From JARLFX01 sp036404255 (GTDB lineage: Bacteria > Acidobacteriota > Terriglobia > Terriglobales > Acidobacteriaceae): DNA of 23,057 nucleotides. Location: contig DASWOP010000220.1 in NCBI GenBank assembly GCA_036404255.1, positions 1 through 23,057 on the forward strand. The letters are read 5' to 3'. The position numbers and the translations under genes are program-made. Shown in pieces: positions 1-8,728 of this stretch (the stretch's first letter is position 1; the number at the start of each line of letters is the position of its first letter). Under the pieces are notes generated by a model. It did no database searches and was not told the origin of the DNA. It saw nothing but the letters and a program-made list of their open reading frames with translations.

Positions 1-2349
1 GGCTTCAACCACTTCTTCCACGGCAAATACAACTCCGCCGCAGAAGGAGGGGCAGAGCAGCCTGGCGACCTCATCTACTTCCAGGGCCACTCCTCGCCCG
101 GCGTCTACGCCCGCGCCTTCCTTGAGGGCCGTTTTGACGAGCAGCGCCTCGGCAACTTCCGCCACGAGCTGCGCGGCGAGCCAGCTCTCTCCAGCTATCC
201 CCACCCATGGCTCATGCCGGAATTCTGGAACTTCCCGACGGTCTCCATGGGCATCGGCCCGCTGAACGCCATCTATCAGGCGCGCTTCATGCGCTACCTG
301 GAGCACCGCAAGCTCATCGAGACCACGCCCCGCAAGATCTGGGCCTTCCTCGGCGACGGTGAGACCGACGAAGTTGATTCCCTCGGCGCGCTCAGCATCG
401 CCACCCGCGAGAAGCTCGACAACCTTATCTTCGTCATCAACTGCAACCTGCAGCGGCTCGATGGTCCAGTGCGCGGCAACGGCCGCATCATCGACGAACT
501 GGAAGCCACCTTCCGTGGCGCGGGCTGGAACGTCATCAAGGTCATATGGGGTTCAGACTGGGACGATCTTTTCGCCCGCGATACCTCCGGCCTGCTGCTG
601 AAGCGCATGGAAGAGGTCGTGGACGGCGAATATCAGGCCTACAAGGCCAAGGGCGCTGCCTACCTGCGCCGCGAGTTCTTCGGCAAGTATCCCGAGCTTC
701 TGGAACTGGTCAAAGATATCTCCGACGATGATCTCATCCGCCTGCATCGCGGCGGCCACGATCCGTTGAAGGTCTACAACGCCTACAAGCGCGCCGTGGA
801 GCACACCGGCGGACCCACCGTCATCCTCGCCAAAACGGTGAAGGGCTACGGGCTGGGCACGGCAGAGGCACGCAACGCCACCCACTCCGAAAAGAAGCTC
901 AGCGAAGACGCCATGGCGTACTTCGTCCAGCGCTTCGATATTCCCGTTCCGCAGGAAGCGGCCAAGGGCGGCAAGTTCTTCCACCCCGGACAGGACGCAC
1001 CGGAGATCCAGTACATGCAGCAGCGCCGCAAGCAGCTTGGCGGCTATCTTCCCACACGCGAAGTCCCCAAGACCGGCTTCAAGGCACCCACGCTCGACAC
1101 CTTTGCCGAGTGGATCGCCGGTTCCAAGGGCCGCGCCGTCTCCACCACCATGGGCTTCGTCGCGATCCTGCGCCATCTCCTGAAAGATCCTGAGATCGGC
1201 AAGCTGATCGTGCCCATCGTGCCGGATGAAGGACGCACCTTCGGCCTCGAATCCGCCATCCGCCAGGTCGGCATCTACGCATCGGAAGGCCAGAAGTACA
1301 AGCCGCACGATGTCGATATGCTGCTCTACTACCGCGAAGAGAAGGACGGCCAGATTCTGGAAGAGGGCATCACCGAAGCCGGTTCCATGGCCTCGTTCAC
1401 CGCTGCTGGCACGGCGTATTCCAACTACCACGTGCCCACCATTCCCTTCTACATGTACTACTCCATGTTCGGATTCCAGCGCATCGGAGACATGGCATGG
1501 GCATTTGCCGACTCACGCGGCAAGGGCTTCCTGATGGGCGGCACTGCCGGGCGCACCACCATGCTCGGCGAAGGCCTGCAGCACCAGGACGGCCACAGTC
1601 CCGTGCTCGCTGGCACCATTCCTACCTGCGTCACCTACGATCCCGCCTACGTTTTCGAGCTCGCTGTCATCCTGCAGGACGGCATCCGCCGCATGTACGA
1701 AGAGAACGAGCAGATCTACTACTACGTCACCATGTACAACGAAGACTATGCCATGCCGGAGATGCCCAAGGGCGCCGAGCAAGGCATTCTGCGCGGCATC
1801 TACAAGTTCAAAGCGGCAGAAAAGGGTAAAGCTAAGGTTCAGCTCTTCGGCAGCGGCACCATTCTGAACGAGGTGCTCCGCGCGCAATCCATCCTGGCGG
1901 AGAAGTACAACATCCCCGCCGACGTGTGGAGCGTCACCAGCTACAACGAACTGCGCCGCGAGGCGCTTGATGTGGAACGCTGGAACCGCCTGCATCCCAC
2001 CGAGGAAGAGAAACAGCCCTACATTGTGACCGCGCTTGCCGGAGCCAAAGGCCCGGTGATCGCCACCAGCGACTACATGAAGTCCATGAGCGATCAGCTC
2101 GCCCCGTGGATCGACTTCACGCCGGAAGCAGCTGGCAAACGCCGCCTCATCTCCTTGGGAACAGACGGCTTTGGCCGCAGCGATAATCGCGAGCATCTGC
2201 GCCGCCACTTTGAGGTGAATGCAGAGTCCGTGGTTGCCGCAACGCTTTCCAAGCTGGCCCGCGACGGCAGCTTCGATCCCAAGGCAGCGCAGAAGGCGAT
2301 GAAGGATCTCGGCATCGACACCGAAGGCCGCAATCCGGCGCGCTACTAA
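1..2349 (+). CDS. aceE: Pyruvate dehydrogenase E1 component, homodimeric type (5' end outside window)
   Basis: This enzyme decarboxylates pyruvate with thiamine diphosphate (ThDP) and passes the acetyl group to the E2 lipoyl domain in the cytoplasmic pyruvate dehydrogenase complex. The frame is open from base 1, so the start is upstream; 782 residues are visible against about 887 in E. coli AceE, so roughly 100 N-terminal residues are missing. Visible signatures are GHSSPGVYARAFLEGRF near the left edge, the ThDP motif GDGETDE (about nt 352-372) closing with NCNLQRLDGPV, RGGHDPLKVYNAYK carrying the active-site loop His, DEGRTFGLES, and YYSMFGFQRIGD. The protein ends GRNPARY. No E2 or E3 gene follows; the next gene is an E1-alpha-like protein 54 bp downstream. 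Family assignment is secure. Confidence 0.97.
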   Translation, partial: GFNHFFHGKYNSAAEGGAEQPGDLIYFQGHSSPGVYARAFLEGRFDEQRLGNFRHELRGEPALSSYPHPWLMPEFWNFPTVSMGIGPLNAIYQARFMRYLEHRKLIETTPRKIWAFLGDGETDEVDSLGALSIATREKLDNLIFVINCNLQRLDGPVRGNGRIIDELEATFRGAGWNVIKVIWGSDWDDLFARDTSGLLLKRMEEVVDGEYQAYKAKGAAYLRREFFGKYPELLELVKDISDDDLIRLHRGGHDPLKVYNAYKRAVEHTGGPTVILAKTVKGYGLGTAEARNATHSEKKLSEDAMAYFVQRFDIPVPQEAAKGGKFFHPGQDAPEIQYMQQRRKQLGGYLPTREVPKTGFKAPTLDTFAEWIAGSKGRAVSTTMGFVAILRHLLKDPEIGKLIVPIVPDEGRTFGLESAIRQVGIYASEGQKYKPHDVDMLLYYREEKDGQILEEGITEAGSMASFTAAGTAYSNYHVPTIPFYMYYSMFGFQRIGDMAWAFADSRGKGFLMGGTAGRTTMLGEGLQHQDGHSPVLAGTIPTCVTYDPAYVFELAVILQDGIRRMYEENEQIYYYVTMYNEDYAMPEMPKGAEQGILRGIYKFKAAEKGKAKVQLFGSGTILNEVLRAQSILAEKYNIPADVWSVTSYNELRREALDVERWNRLHPTEEEKQPYIVTALAGAKGPVIATSDYMKSMSDQLAPWIDFTPEAAGKRRLISLGTDGFGRSDNREHLRRHFEVNAESVVAATLSKLARDGSFDPKAAQKAMKDLGIDTEGRNPARY

Positions 2350-2403
2350 AACCATCGCTTAGACTTGTCTGAGCATCACCGCATCGCGAGAGGGTTCCAG
2401 TCC

Positions 2404-3258
2404 ATGGCTGTACCTGCGAAGAAGAAGAGCACCGCCCGACGCACCATTGCAGCCCCGCAGGCCCCAGCCGGCAGCTTTGAGAATCCCCTCATTCCGAACG
2501 CACGCCTGCAGTTGATCTACACTTCTATGCTGCGCGCCCGTCTCCTGGAAGCGAAACTGACGCCAGCAGCACAGCGCCCACCAGAGGCTGTCGGCGCAGG
2601 TCTGATTCTCAATCTCCGCGAGCAGGATACATTGCTCGCCGCCGCGCCTTCGCACCGCCTGCTCAAGGGCGTTGCGCTCAAGCAGTTGCTCCAGAAGCCA
2701 GCGCCCCGCACCATCGATCACGGCTTCCCCGCGCAGAATGTGCTGCCCGCCATCGCCGATAGCTCTGCCGCACTCTACGCTGCGCTGGGCATCGCCTTCG
2801 CCTACAAAGCAGCCGCCGGGAACAGTCACGACAGCAATGTGGTGCTGGCCTACACCTCCGATGCCGAAGCCTGTCTGGCTGCGGCACGTTTGGCGGAGTT
2901 GCATCGCCTGCCGATCCTCTTCATCCTGGCGCAGAGCGGCACCACCGCCACCACCAGTCTGCGCGCTCAACGCTTCGCCCTCCCCGGCATTCCTGTCGAC
3001 CGGGATGACGTAGTGGCTGTCTACCGAGTGGCTCAGGAAGGCATCGGGCGCGCCCGTGCCGGCGGCGGCCCTACGCTGGTGGAGTGCATCCGCTACACCG
3101 CCCCGCAGAAGCACAAGCCGGACGCCATCGCGACGATGGAGCGGTTTCTGACCGGCAAAGGGCTGTTTACCTCAACCTGGAAGCGCACTCTCATTGCAAG
3201 CTACCGCCGTGAACTGGCCTCTGCTACTCTGCAGGCACGAAAAACAAAGAAGCGCTGA
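2404..3258 (+). CDS. E1-alpha-like protein with degenerate thiamine-diphosphate motif
   Basis: This 284-residue protein resembles the alpha subunit of pyruvate/branched-chain 2-oxoacid dehydrogenases over most of its length. LQLIYTSMLRARLLEAKL (residues 35-52) matches the N-terminal helix, EAVGAGLILNL the following segment, GIPVDRDDVVAVYRVAQEG and GGGPTLVECIRY (about 195-231) the C-terminal half, and ATMERFLTGKGL the terminal helix. The ThDP motif, normally GDG followed some 25-30 residues later by Asn, reads TSD (151-153) and then AQSG (176-179), so cofactor binding is doubtful. Both termini are Lys/Arg-rich. The ATG at 2404 has GAGAGGG at 2388-2394, so I prefer it to an upstream TTG at 2365. 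No beta subunit is adjacent. It follows aceE closely and is probably co-transcribed; a regulatory or structural role is possible but unproven. Confidence 0.75.
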   Translation: MAVPAKKKSTARRTIAAPQAPAGSFENPLIPNARLQLIYTSMLRARLLEAKLTPAAQRPPEAVGAGLILNLREQDTLLAAAPSHRLLKGVALKQLLQKPAPRTIDHGFPAQNVLPAIADSSAALYAALGIAFAYKAAAGNSHDSNVVLAYTSDAEACLAAARLAELHRLPILFILAQSGTTATTSLRAQRFALPGIPVDRDDVVAVYRVAQEGIGRARAGGGPTLVECIRYTAPQKHKPDAIATMERFLTGKGLFTSTWKRTLIASYRRELASATLQARKTKKR

Positions 3259-3373
3259 CCCAAGGCATCAAAACCATATCGCCATTGCATCCAACCATTT
3301 ACACTGAGGAACGCAATCTCTGAGAGGTTCGACTCTTGTCTGGTGTAGATCTACTCTGCAAGCGAGGAGCCGT

Positions 3374-5275
3374 ATGATTCAGCGTTCAATCCGCAACATC
3401 ACTCTTGCGGGATTTATCGCACTGGCAGGATTCGCTCTTCCGGCATCTTCCCCGGCACAGAACGGTGCATCACCGGCCGTCCCACCTCCTACGCCTGCTA
3501 CGCCGAACACAACACCTGCACTCCCGCCCCCTGTTCCGGTGCCAGCCTCTCAGGTACCAAGCCTGCCCCCGTACCAGAACGTTTCCCCACCTCATCTCGA
3601 CACACTTCCCAAGCCGGTAAAAGACAAGTCCCTGCCCAGCTTCAACGCCTATGCGCTGCCGGATGCATACCAGCCCCATGAGCACTTCGGCTCGGCTTAC
3701 ATCCCCCTCGATAGCTGGGTGTACCCTGCCATGCTCCGGCTTTACTCACTCGGCTATCTGGATTCCCTCTTCATTGGTATGCGCCCCTACACCCGGCTCA
3801 GCGCTCTGCACGCCATCCAGCGTTCACAGGAAGATATCGTGGCAGGCGATGATCCGCAATCCGTCGCCATCCTGGATGACCTCCTCCGTGAGCTATCGCC
3901 GGAGGTGCACTCCCTGCACACCGTCCGCGGCAGCATCTATGGCGTAGACAGCGTGTACACCCGACTGCTCGGCATCTCCGGCCTTCCCCTGAACGACAGC
4001 TTCCACATCGGCCAGACATTGGTCAACGACTACGGTCGCCCCTATCAGCAGGGCTTCAATAACATCACCGGCTTCAGCGCACTTGGGGAAAGCGGGCGCT
4101 TTTCGCTCTACGTCCGCGGCGAATATCAGCACGCCCCCTCGGCTCCCGGCTATTCACCCGCTCTCGCAGGGCAGTTAGCTGCCATCGACGGAGTCAACCT
4201 CACTCCTACGTCCGCCACAATCCCCCTCGGGCCTTTGTCCGCCCAGAATCCCTTCCGCCTCGTGGAAGCAAATCTCTCAGCCCACCTGATCGGCCATGAA
4301 ATCTCATTCGGCAAGAGCGATGCCTGGCTCGGCCCGGCTTTTGGCGGAGCCATGTCGTGGTCCAACAATGCGGAGAATATCTACTCCTTCCGCATCAACC
4401 GCATTGAGCCGCTGCATATCCCGCTGGTCTCGCGCCTTCTCGGCCCCATACGGTATGACTTCTTTGTCGGCAGCTTGAAGGGCCATACCACCCCGAATGC
4501 ACCCTGGGTCCACGCAGAAAAGTTCAGCTTCCGCCCCAGCGCCAACTTCGAGTTTGGCTTTGAACGCACCGTGATCTGGGGTGGCCAGGGCCATGAGCCG
4601 ATCACGCTGCACACCTTCCTGAAGAGCTTTTTTGACATCAACGATACGACCGCCGCTGAAAAGAGCTCGCGCAACGATCCCGGAGCACGGTTCACCGCAT
4701 TCGACATGTCGTATCGCCTGCCCTTCATGCGCCGCTGGCTCACCTTCTACACCGATTCCGAGGCCCACGACGATGTAACCCCGCCCAGCGCCCCGCGCCG
4801 CGCCGCCTACCGCCCGGGCCTGTATCTTTCCCACATTCCCCGTGTACCCCAAATGGATCTGCGCGTTGAAGCCGTCTCCACAGCCCCCAACGTCAGCCGC
4901 AGCACAAACGGCTCATTCAATTACATTGAGGCCATCCAGAAGGATGGTTATACCAACAAGGGCTTTCTCCTTGGAGACTGGATTGGCCGTGAAGCCAAAG
5001 GTGGCCAGGCTTGGCTCACATGGCACATGAGCGGCAGCCAGTGGATCCAGCTTTCTTACCTGAACAAAAAAACCCCCACCAACTTCATTCCCGGTGGCAC
5101 GACACAGAACCAGTTCAAAGCAGAAACACTCCTGCACCTGCGCAAATCAATCGATCTGAACGCTTGGCTGCAATACGAGGCATGGAAAGCCCCGGTCTAC
5201 CAGCCAGGCCGCCAATCCAACGTTGCCACCGCCGTTCAGATCACATGGCACCCGGGCCTGCACGTCGTACCCTGA
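3374..5275 (+). CDS. Capsule assembly Wzi family outer-membrane protein
   Basis: Wzi proteins are outer-membrane beta-barrel lectins that help anchor capsular polysaccharide at the cell surface. Residues 1-29 form a signal peptide (hydrophobic LAGFIALAGFALPA, likely cut after SPAQ). A Pro/Ala-rich linker follows to about residue 80. The segment YIPLDSWVYPAMLRLYSLGY (109-128) and GMRPYTR (135-141) are typical of the N-terminal part of Wzi-like proteins in Acidobacteria and Bacteroidetes. The rest is rich in alternating beta-strand patterns, as expected of a barrel, and ends in a strand (QITWHPGLHVV). At 633 residues it is longer than E. coli Wzi (about 480). GAGGAG at 3364-3369 lies 4 nt before the ATG. 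Its place directly before the polysaccharide kinase and exporter supports a role in surface polysaccharide attachment. Confidence 0.75.
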   Translation: MIQRSIRNITLAGFIALAGFALPASSPAQNGASPAVPPPTPATPNTTPALPPPVPVPASQVPSLPPYQNVSPPHLDTLPKPVKDKSLPSFNAYALPDAYQPHEHFGSAYIPLDSWVYPAMLRLYSLGYLDSLFIGMRPYTRLSALHAIQRSQEDIVAGDDPQSVAILDDLLRELSPEVHSLHTVRGSIYGVDSVYTRLLGISGLPLNDSFHIGQTLVNDYGRPYQQGFNNITGFSALGESGRFSLYVRGEYQHAPSAPGYSPALAGQLAAIDGVNLTPTSATIPLGPLSAQNPFRLVEANLSAHLIGHEISFGKSDAWLGPAFGGAMSWSNNAENIYSFRINRIEPLHIPLVSRLLGPIRYDFFVGSLKGHTTPNAPWVHAEKFSFRPSANFEFGFERTVIWGGQGHEPITLHTFLKSFFDINDTTAAEKSSRNDPGARFTAFDMSYRLPFMRRWLTFYTDSEAHDDVTPPSAPRRAAYRPGLYLSHIPRVPQMDLRVEAVSTAPNVSRSTNGSFNYIEAIQKDGYTNKGFLLGDWIGREAKGGQAWLTWHMSGSQWIQLSYLNKKTPTNFIPGGTTQNQFKAETLLHLRKSIDLNAWLQYEAWKAPVYQPGRQSNVATAVQITWHPGLHVVP

Positions 5276-5307
5276 TAATCTGGCTTCAAAGCTGTAAGTT
5301 CGGTAAA

Positions 5308-5349
5308 ATGAATATATTAAGCCTGCGTTGATGAGTATATTAAGCCTGC
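5308..5349. repeat. Pair of 19-bp direct repeats upstream of the tyrosine kinase
   Basis: ATGARTATATTAAGCCTGC occurs at 5308-5326 and 5331-5349, with one difference (A/G) and a start-to-start distance of 23 bp, about two helical turns. It lies in the 144-bp gap between the Wzi-like gene and the kinase, 70 bp before the kinase start. Each copy contains TATATT, similar to a -10 box, but I find no matching -35. It may be a tandem regulator site or a local duplication. Confidence 0.7.
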
Positions 5350-5419
5350 ATCCCTGTGACCCCACTTTCTTGGCTTGAGTATGCCAGGCCCCTAGCACGC
5401 AATTTTTGATGGAGTATCG

Positions 5420-7705
5420 ATGGATCCCCAGCCTGTGAACCAGAGCGCCACGCCATCTCCTGAGCCGCCGCCATTTGGCGCTCCCGCCGGAGGCCCACGT
5501 GGTGCAGCGCCCGGCTTTCATGTAGAAGTTGCAGACTCGACGCTCTCCGATGCAATGATCGTTCTGCGCAAACGGCGCTGGATACTCATCTTTGCGATCC
5601 TTCTTGGTCTCATCTTTGGCCTTTACCGCGCATGGACGCAGCCGCGCCTCTTTATGGCGACAGGCGAGATCCAGGTACGGCCAGGCACCTCCGCTCAGTA
5701 TCGCGTAGACAACGCCAGCTTCGGCACCTCCGATCCGATCATGCGGCTGCAAACCGAGGTTGCTATCCTGCAGAGCGATTCCCTCGCATTCAGCGTCGCA
5801 CAGGAATTGAATCTGCAAAATGACCGTGCGTTCCTGAATGCAAAGGGTCCAGTTCCCCATCGCAACCTGGATGATGGAAACGGCGCAGTGCGCGAGGGCA
5901 TCATCCGCACTCTGCACTCGAGTCTGAAGGTCGCTCTTGTTCCCCACACGGATCTCATCAAGATCAGCTACAGCTCGCTGGATGCCAAACTCTCCGCGCG
6001 CATCGTTAACACCGTCATCAACGACTACATCCAGCGCAGCTTCCAAACGCGCTACGCATCTACGCAGCGCGTCTCCGAATGGCTCTCCAGCCAACTGGAT
6101 GACCTGAAGCAGCAGGTTGAGACGTCGCAGGAGCAGTTGATGGCGCTTCAGCCGCAACTCGGCGTTGAAGTCTTCGATCCGACCCATAACCAGATCAGTA
6201 CAGATCTGGAAGGGCTCTCGAAAGCCGCAGAAGAAGCTCGGATCCAACGCATCATTGCAGAAGCGCGCTTCCGCATCCTCTCCAGCACCACCGACCACAG
6301 CGGTGCAGAAGCTCTGGAGATAACCAGCAGCGGGACCAATCCTTCGCTGCTTTCTTCCCTGCGTCAACAGCGCTCTTTATTGCAAACACAGCTGGCTCAA
6401 CAAAGCGTCGAACTCGGCCCTAATCATCCACAGGTCAAGCAACTGCGCGCACAGATTGCGTCCATCGATGTCGAGATGACCAAAGAGCAATCCCGCTTGA
6501 TGTCCCAGGCTAAGACCCAGTACTCCACTGCGGACGTCAATGAAAAAATGACACAGAGCGCACTGGAAGCCGCCAAGGCAGACGCTTACAAGCTGCGCGA
6601 TAATCTGATCCAGTATCAAATCCGCCAGCGTGAATTCGAATCGAACCGCACACTGTATGAAGGCCTCCTGGAGCGGTTGCGTGCCGCCGGCGTGCAGGCC
6701 GGCCTGGAATCAAGTGAGATTGACATCGTTGATGTCGCCATGATTCCGGCATCTCCCACCATCACGCCTCGCGCCAACATCATCGGCATCAGCATGATCC
6801 TCGCCTTGATCTGCGGCATCATCCTCGCCTTCCTGATGGAATCGCTCGATACCGGACTGCGCAGCATCGCGGAGATTGAGAGCATCACCGAACTGCCTTC
6901 GCTGGCTATCATTCCTCGAGCTCGCAAGATGAGCGGAGACAACCAGGAAAAGCTCACGATCGCGCAGCGCAATGTCGGCGTCCTGGCCCAGCCCAAGTCC
7001 CACTTCGCAGAATCGTTCCGCTCACTGCGTACGTCGCTCCTGCTTTCAACCGCAGGAACACCGCCCAAAATCATCCTCATCACCAGCGCAACGCCCTCCG
7101 AAGGCAAGACGACCGCAGCCACCAATATCGCCGCGGTTCTTGCGCAGCGCGATACCCGCGTTCTGCTGATTGACGCTGATCTGCGGCGCCCCACGGTGCA
7201 TCATCGCTTCGGTCTGGCCGGGAAGACCGGGCTCACCACTGTCCTCACGGGCGCCACATCACTGGAAAGTGCAATCCAGCATGTGCCCGAGATTCCCAAT
7301 CTTGATATCCTTCCCAGCGGCCCAGTCCCCCCCTTCCCCACGGAGATGGTGGGATCGGAAGTCATGACTCAGCTATTGAAAACCTGCGCTGGAATCTATA
7401 CCCATATTGTCATTGACTCTCCTCCAATTCTCTCGGTGACCGATGGCGTGATCCTTGCACGCCAGGCGGATGCAGTCGCGCTCGTGATACGGCACGGCAA
7501 ATCCAGCAAGCATGTCGTACGCCGCGCACGTGACCTTCTGGCACGCGCTGGCGCACCCATCACCGGCATCATTTTGAATGCAGTCGATCTCAGTTCGCCG
7601 GAGTATTACGGCTACTACGGCTACTCCGGATTCACCTACTACGGCGTCGATTCGACCGGCTGGGAAACGCAGTCGCAGCAACGTTCTGATAAGGAGAAGG
7701 ATTAG
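5420..7705 (+). CDS. Polysaccharide co-polymerase / BY-family tyrosine autokinase (Wzc-like)
   Basis: This inner-membrane protein joins a Wzz chain-length domain to a bacterial tyrosine kinase and controls polymerisation and export of extracellular polysaccharide. TM1 is near residues 53-70 (WILIFAILLGLIFGLYRAW). A long periplasmic part with coiled-coil character follows, then TM2 (IIGISMILALICGIILAFLME). The cytoplasmic kinase carries Walker A SATPSEGKTT (556-565, Lys563), Walker A' VLLIDADLRRP (Asp585, Asp587) and Walker B HIVIDSPP (Asp666). The C-terminus has the expected tyrosine cluster, seven Tyr between 729 and 741. The 761-residue single-chain form is the proteobacterial-type arrangement rather than the split Firmicute type. 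GGAG at 5411-5414 precedes the ATG. The exporter gene starts 2 nt after the stop. Confidence 0.93.
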   Translation: MDPQPVNQSATPSPEPPPFGAPAGGPRGAAPGFHVEVADSTLSDAMIVLRKRRWILIFAILLGLIFGLYRAWTQPRLFMATGEIQVRPGTSAQYRVDNASFGTSDPIMRLQTEVAILQSDSLAFSVAQELNLQNDRAFLNAKGPVPHRNLDDGNGAVREGIIRTLHSSLKVALVPHTDLIKISYSSLDAKLSARIVNTVINDYIQRSFQTRYASTQRVSEWLSSQLDDLKQQVETSQEQLMALQPQLGVEVFDPTHNQISTDLEGLSKAAEEARIQRIIAEARFRILSSTTDHSGAEALEITSSGTNPSLLSSLRQQRSLLQTQLAQQSVELGPNHPQVKQLRAQIASIDVEMTKEQSRLMSQAKTQYSTADVNEKMTQSALEAAKADAYKLRDNLIQYQIRQREFESNRTLYEGLLERLRAAGVQAGLESSEIDIVDVAMIPASPTITPRANIIGISMILALICGIILAFLMESLDTGLRSIAEIESITELPSLAIIPRARKMSGDNQEKLTIAQRNVGVLAQPKSHFAESFRSLRTSLLLSTAGTPPKIILITSATPSEGKTTAATNIAAVLAQRDTRVLLIDADLRRPTVHHRFGLAGKTGLTTVLTGATSLESAIQHVPEIPNLDILPSGPVPPFPTEMVGSEVMTQLLKTCAGIYTHIVIDSPPILSVTDGVILARQADAVALVIRHGKSSKHVVRRARDLLARAGAPITGIILNAVDLSSPEYYGYYGYSGFTYYGVDSTGWETQSQQRSDKEKD

Positions 7706-7707
7706 CC

Positions 7708-8706
7708 ATGGCCCACAATTTCTCCAGAACGACGCATCTCGCAGTCTCCACCGCTATCGCTTTGCTATGCCTCGTTCTTTGCAGTCCGGCTCAAGCGCAA
7801 TATGGCGGCAACGGCGTCGGCGCCGATGCGCCAGTCAATCTTCCGGCAACTCTGACCACCAATCCGGCCGTTCTCTTCCCCCAGGACCAATTTCTCGTAT
7901 TGGAGCAGGGTGATCTGCTCAATTTTCATATCTACGGCTCTGGCGACTATATCCCCGTAGTGCGTGTATCTGCGGACGGCACCATCCTGCTGCCCTTGAT
8001 AGGTCTTGTCCCGGTACGAGGCCTGAGCGTGCAGCAGGCAGAAACGAAAGTAGCAGAAGCCCTGGTGGCTGCAGGAATGTACAAAAATCCTCAGGTCAAC
8101 ATCCAGGTGATGGAGACCCCGAACCACCTCATCAATGTGCTGGGTGAGGTTAGAAATCCTTCGCTGATCTCCGCAGCCATTAACCGGCATCTGCTCGATG
8201 CGCTGAATGCGGCAGGCGGCATGGCCCCCAGTGCCAGCCACACGATCACGATCCTCCGGCCATCGGTCCCACTACCCATCGTCGTCGATCTTGGAGTGGA
8301 CCCGGCACAGAGCTCCGCATCGAACATCCCCGTCTTCACAGGAGACACCATCATCGTCTCCCGGCTCGGCTCATATTACGTACTGGGCTCCGTCAAGGGG
8401 CAGGGCGTATTTCCCTTGAAACCGAACTCGCCCACCACCTTGATCGACGCGCTCGCAACCGCCAACGGTGTACTCTTCGATGCCAAACAGGGCGATGTGC
8501 GCATCATTCGCACGATAGGGACAACGCGCAAGGCTGTCCCTGTCAACCTCTCCCGGATAGTGAACGGCAAAGATCCAGATCCGATCCTTGAAGCAGATGA
8601 CATCGTTTATGTACCCAGCAGTGCCTTCAAAGCAGCGATTAAATCCGGCGGCATTGGAACGTTGATTGGAGTTGCATCGCTCGCCACAGTAGTCGCAACA
8701 CGCTAA
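7708..8706 (+). CDS. Polysaccharide biosynthesis/export protein (Wza-like, SLBB domains)
   Basis: This is the predicted outer-membrane/periplasmic export channel partner of the upstream kinase. Residues 1-30 are a signal peptide ending SPAQA; unlike E. coli Wza I see no clear lipobox, so it is probably cut by signal peptidase I. The Poly_export domain spans about residues 65-137 (EQGDLLNFHIYGSGD, then ADGTILLPLIGLVPVRGLS). Two SLBB domains follow, starting near INVLGEVRNPS (142-152) and YYVLGSVKGQGVFPL (223-237). The last 20 or so residues (GGIGTLIGVASLATVVA) are a hydrophobic helix, which could form the channel helix as in Wza. AAGGAGAAGG at 7691-7700 lies inside the last kinase codons, so translation is probably coupled to the kinase. 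Confidence 0.92.
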   Translation: MAHNFSRTTHLAVSTAIALLCLVLCSPAQAQYGGNGVGADAPVNLPATLTTNPAVLFPQDQFLVLEQGDLLNFHIYGSGDYIPVVRVSADGTILLPLIGLVPVRGLSVQQAETKVAEALVAAGMYKNPQVNIQVMETPNHLINVLGEVRNPSLISAAINRHLLDALNAAGGMAPSASHTITILRPSVPLPIVVDLGVDPAQSSASNIPVFTGDTIIVSRLGSYYVLGSVKGQGVFPLKPNSPTTLIDALATANGVLFDAKQGDVRIIRTIGTTRKAVPVNLSRIVNGKDPDPILEADDIVYVPSSAFKAAIKSGGIGTLIGVASLATVVATR

Positions 8707-8728
8707 TTCATTCGAGTGAACTCGCATC

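Noticed and set aside
5147..6367. Antisense open frame (406 codons) across the kinase gene start
   Set aside because: It lies opposite the Wzi and kinase coding regions and has no recognisable domain; the forward genes have full motif sets.
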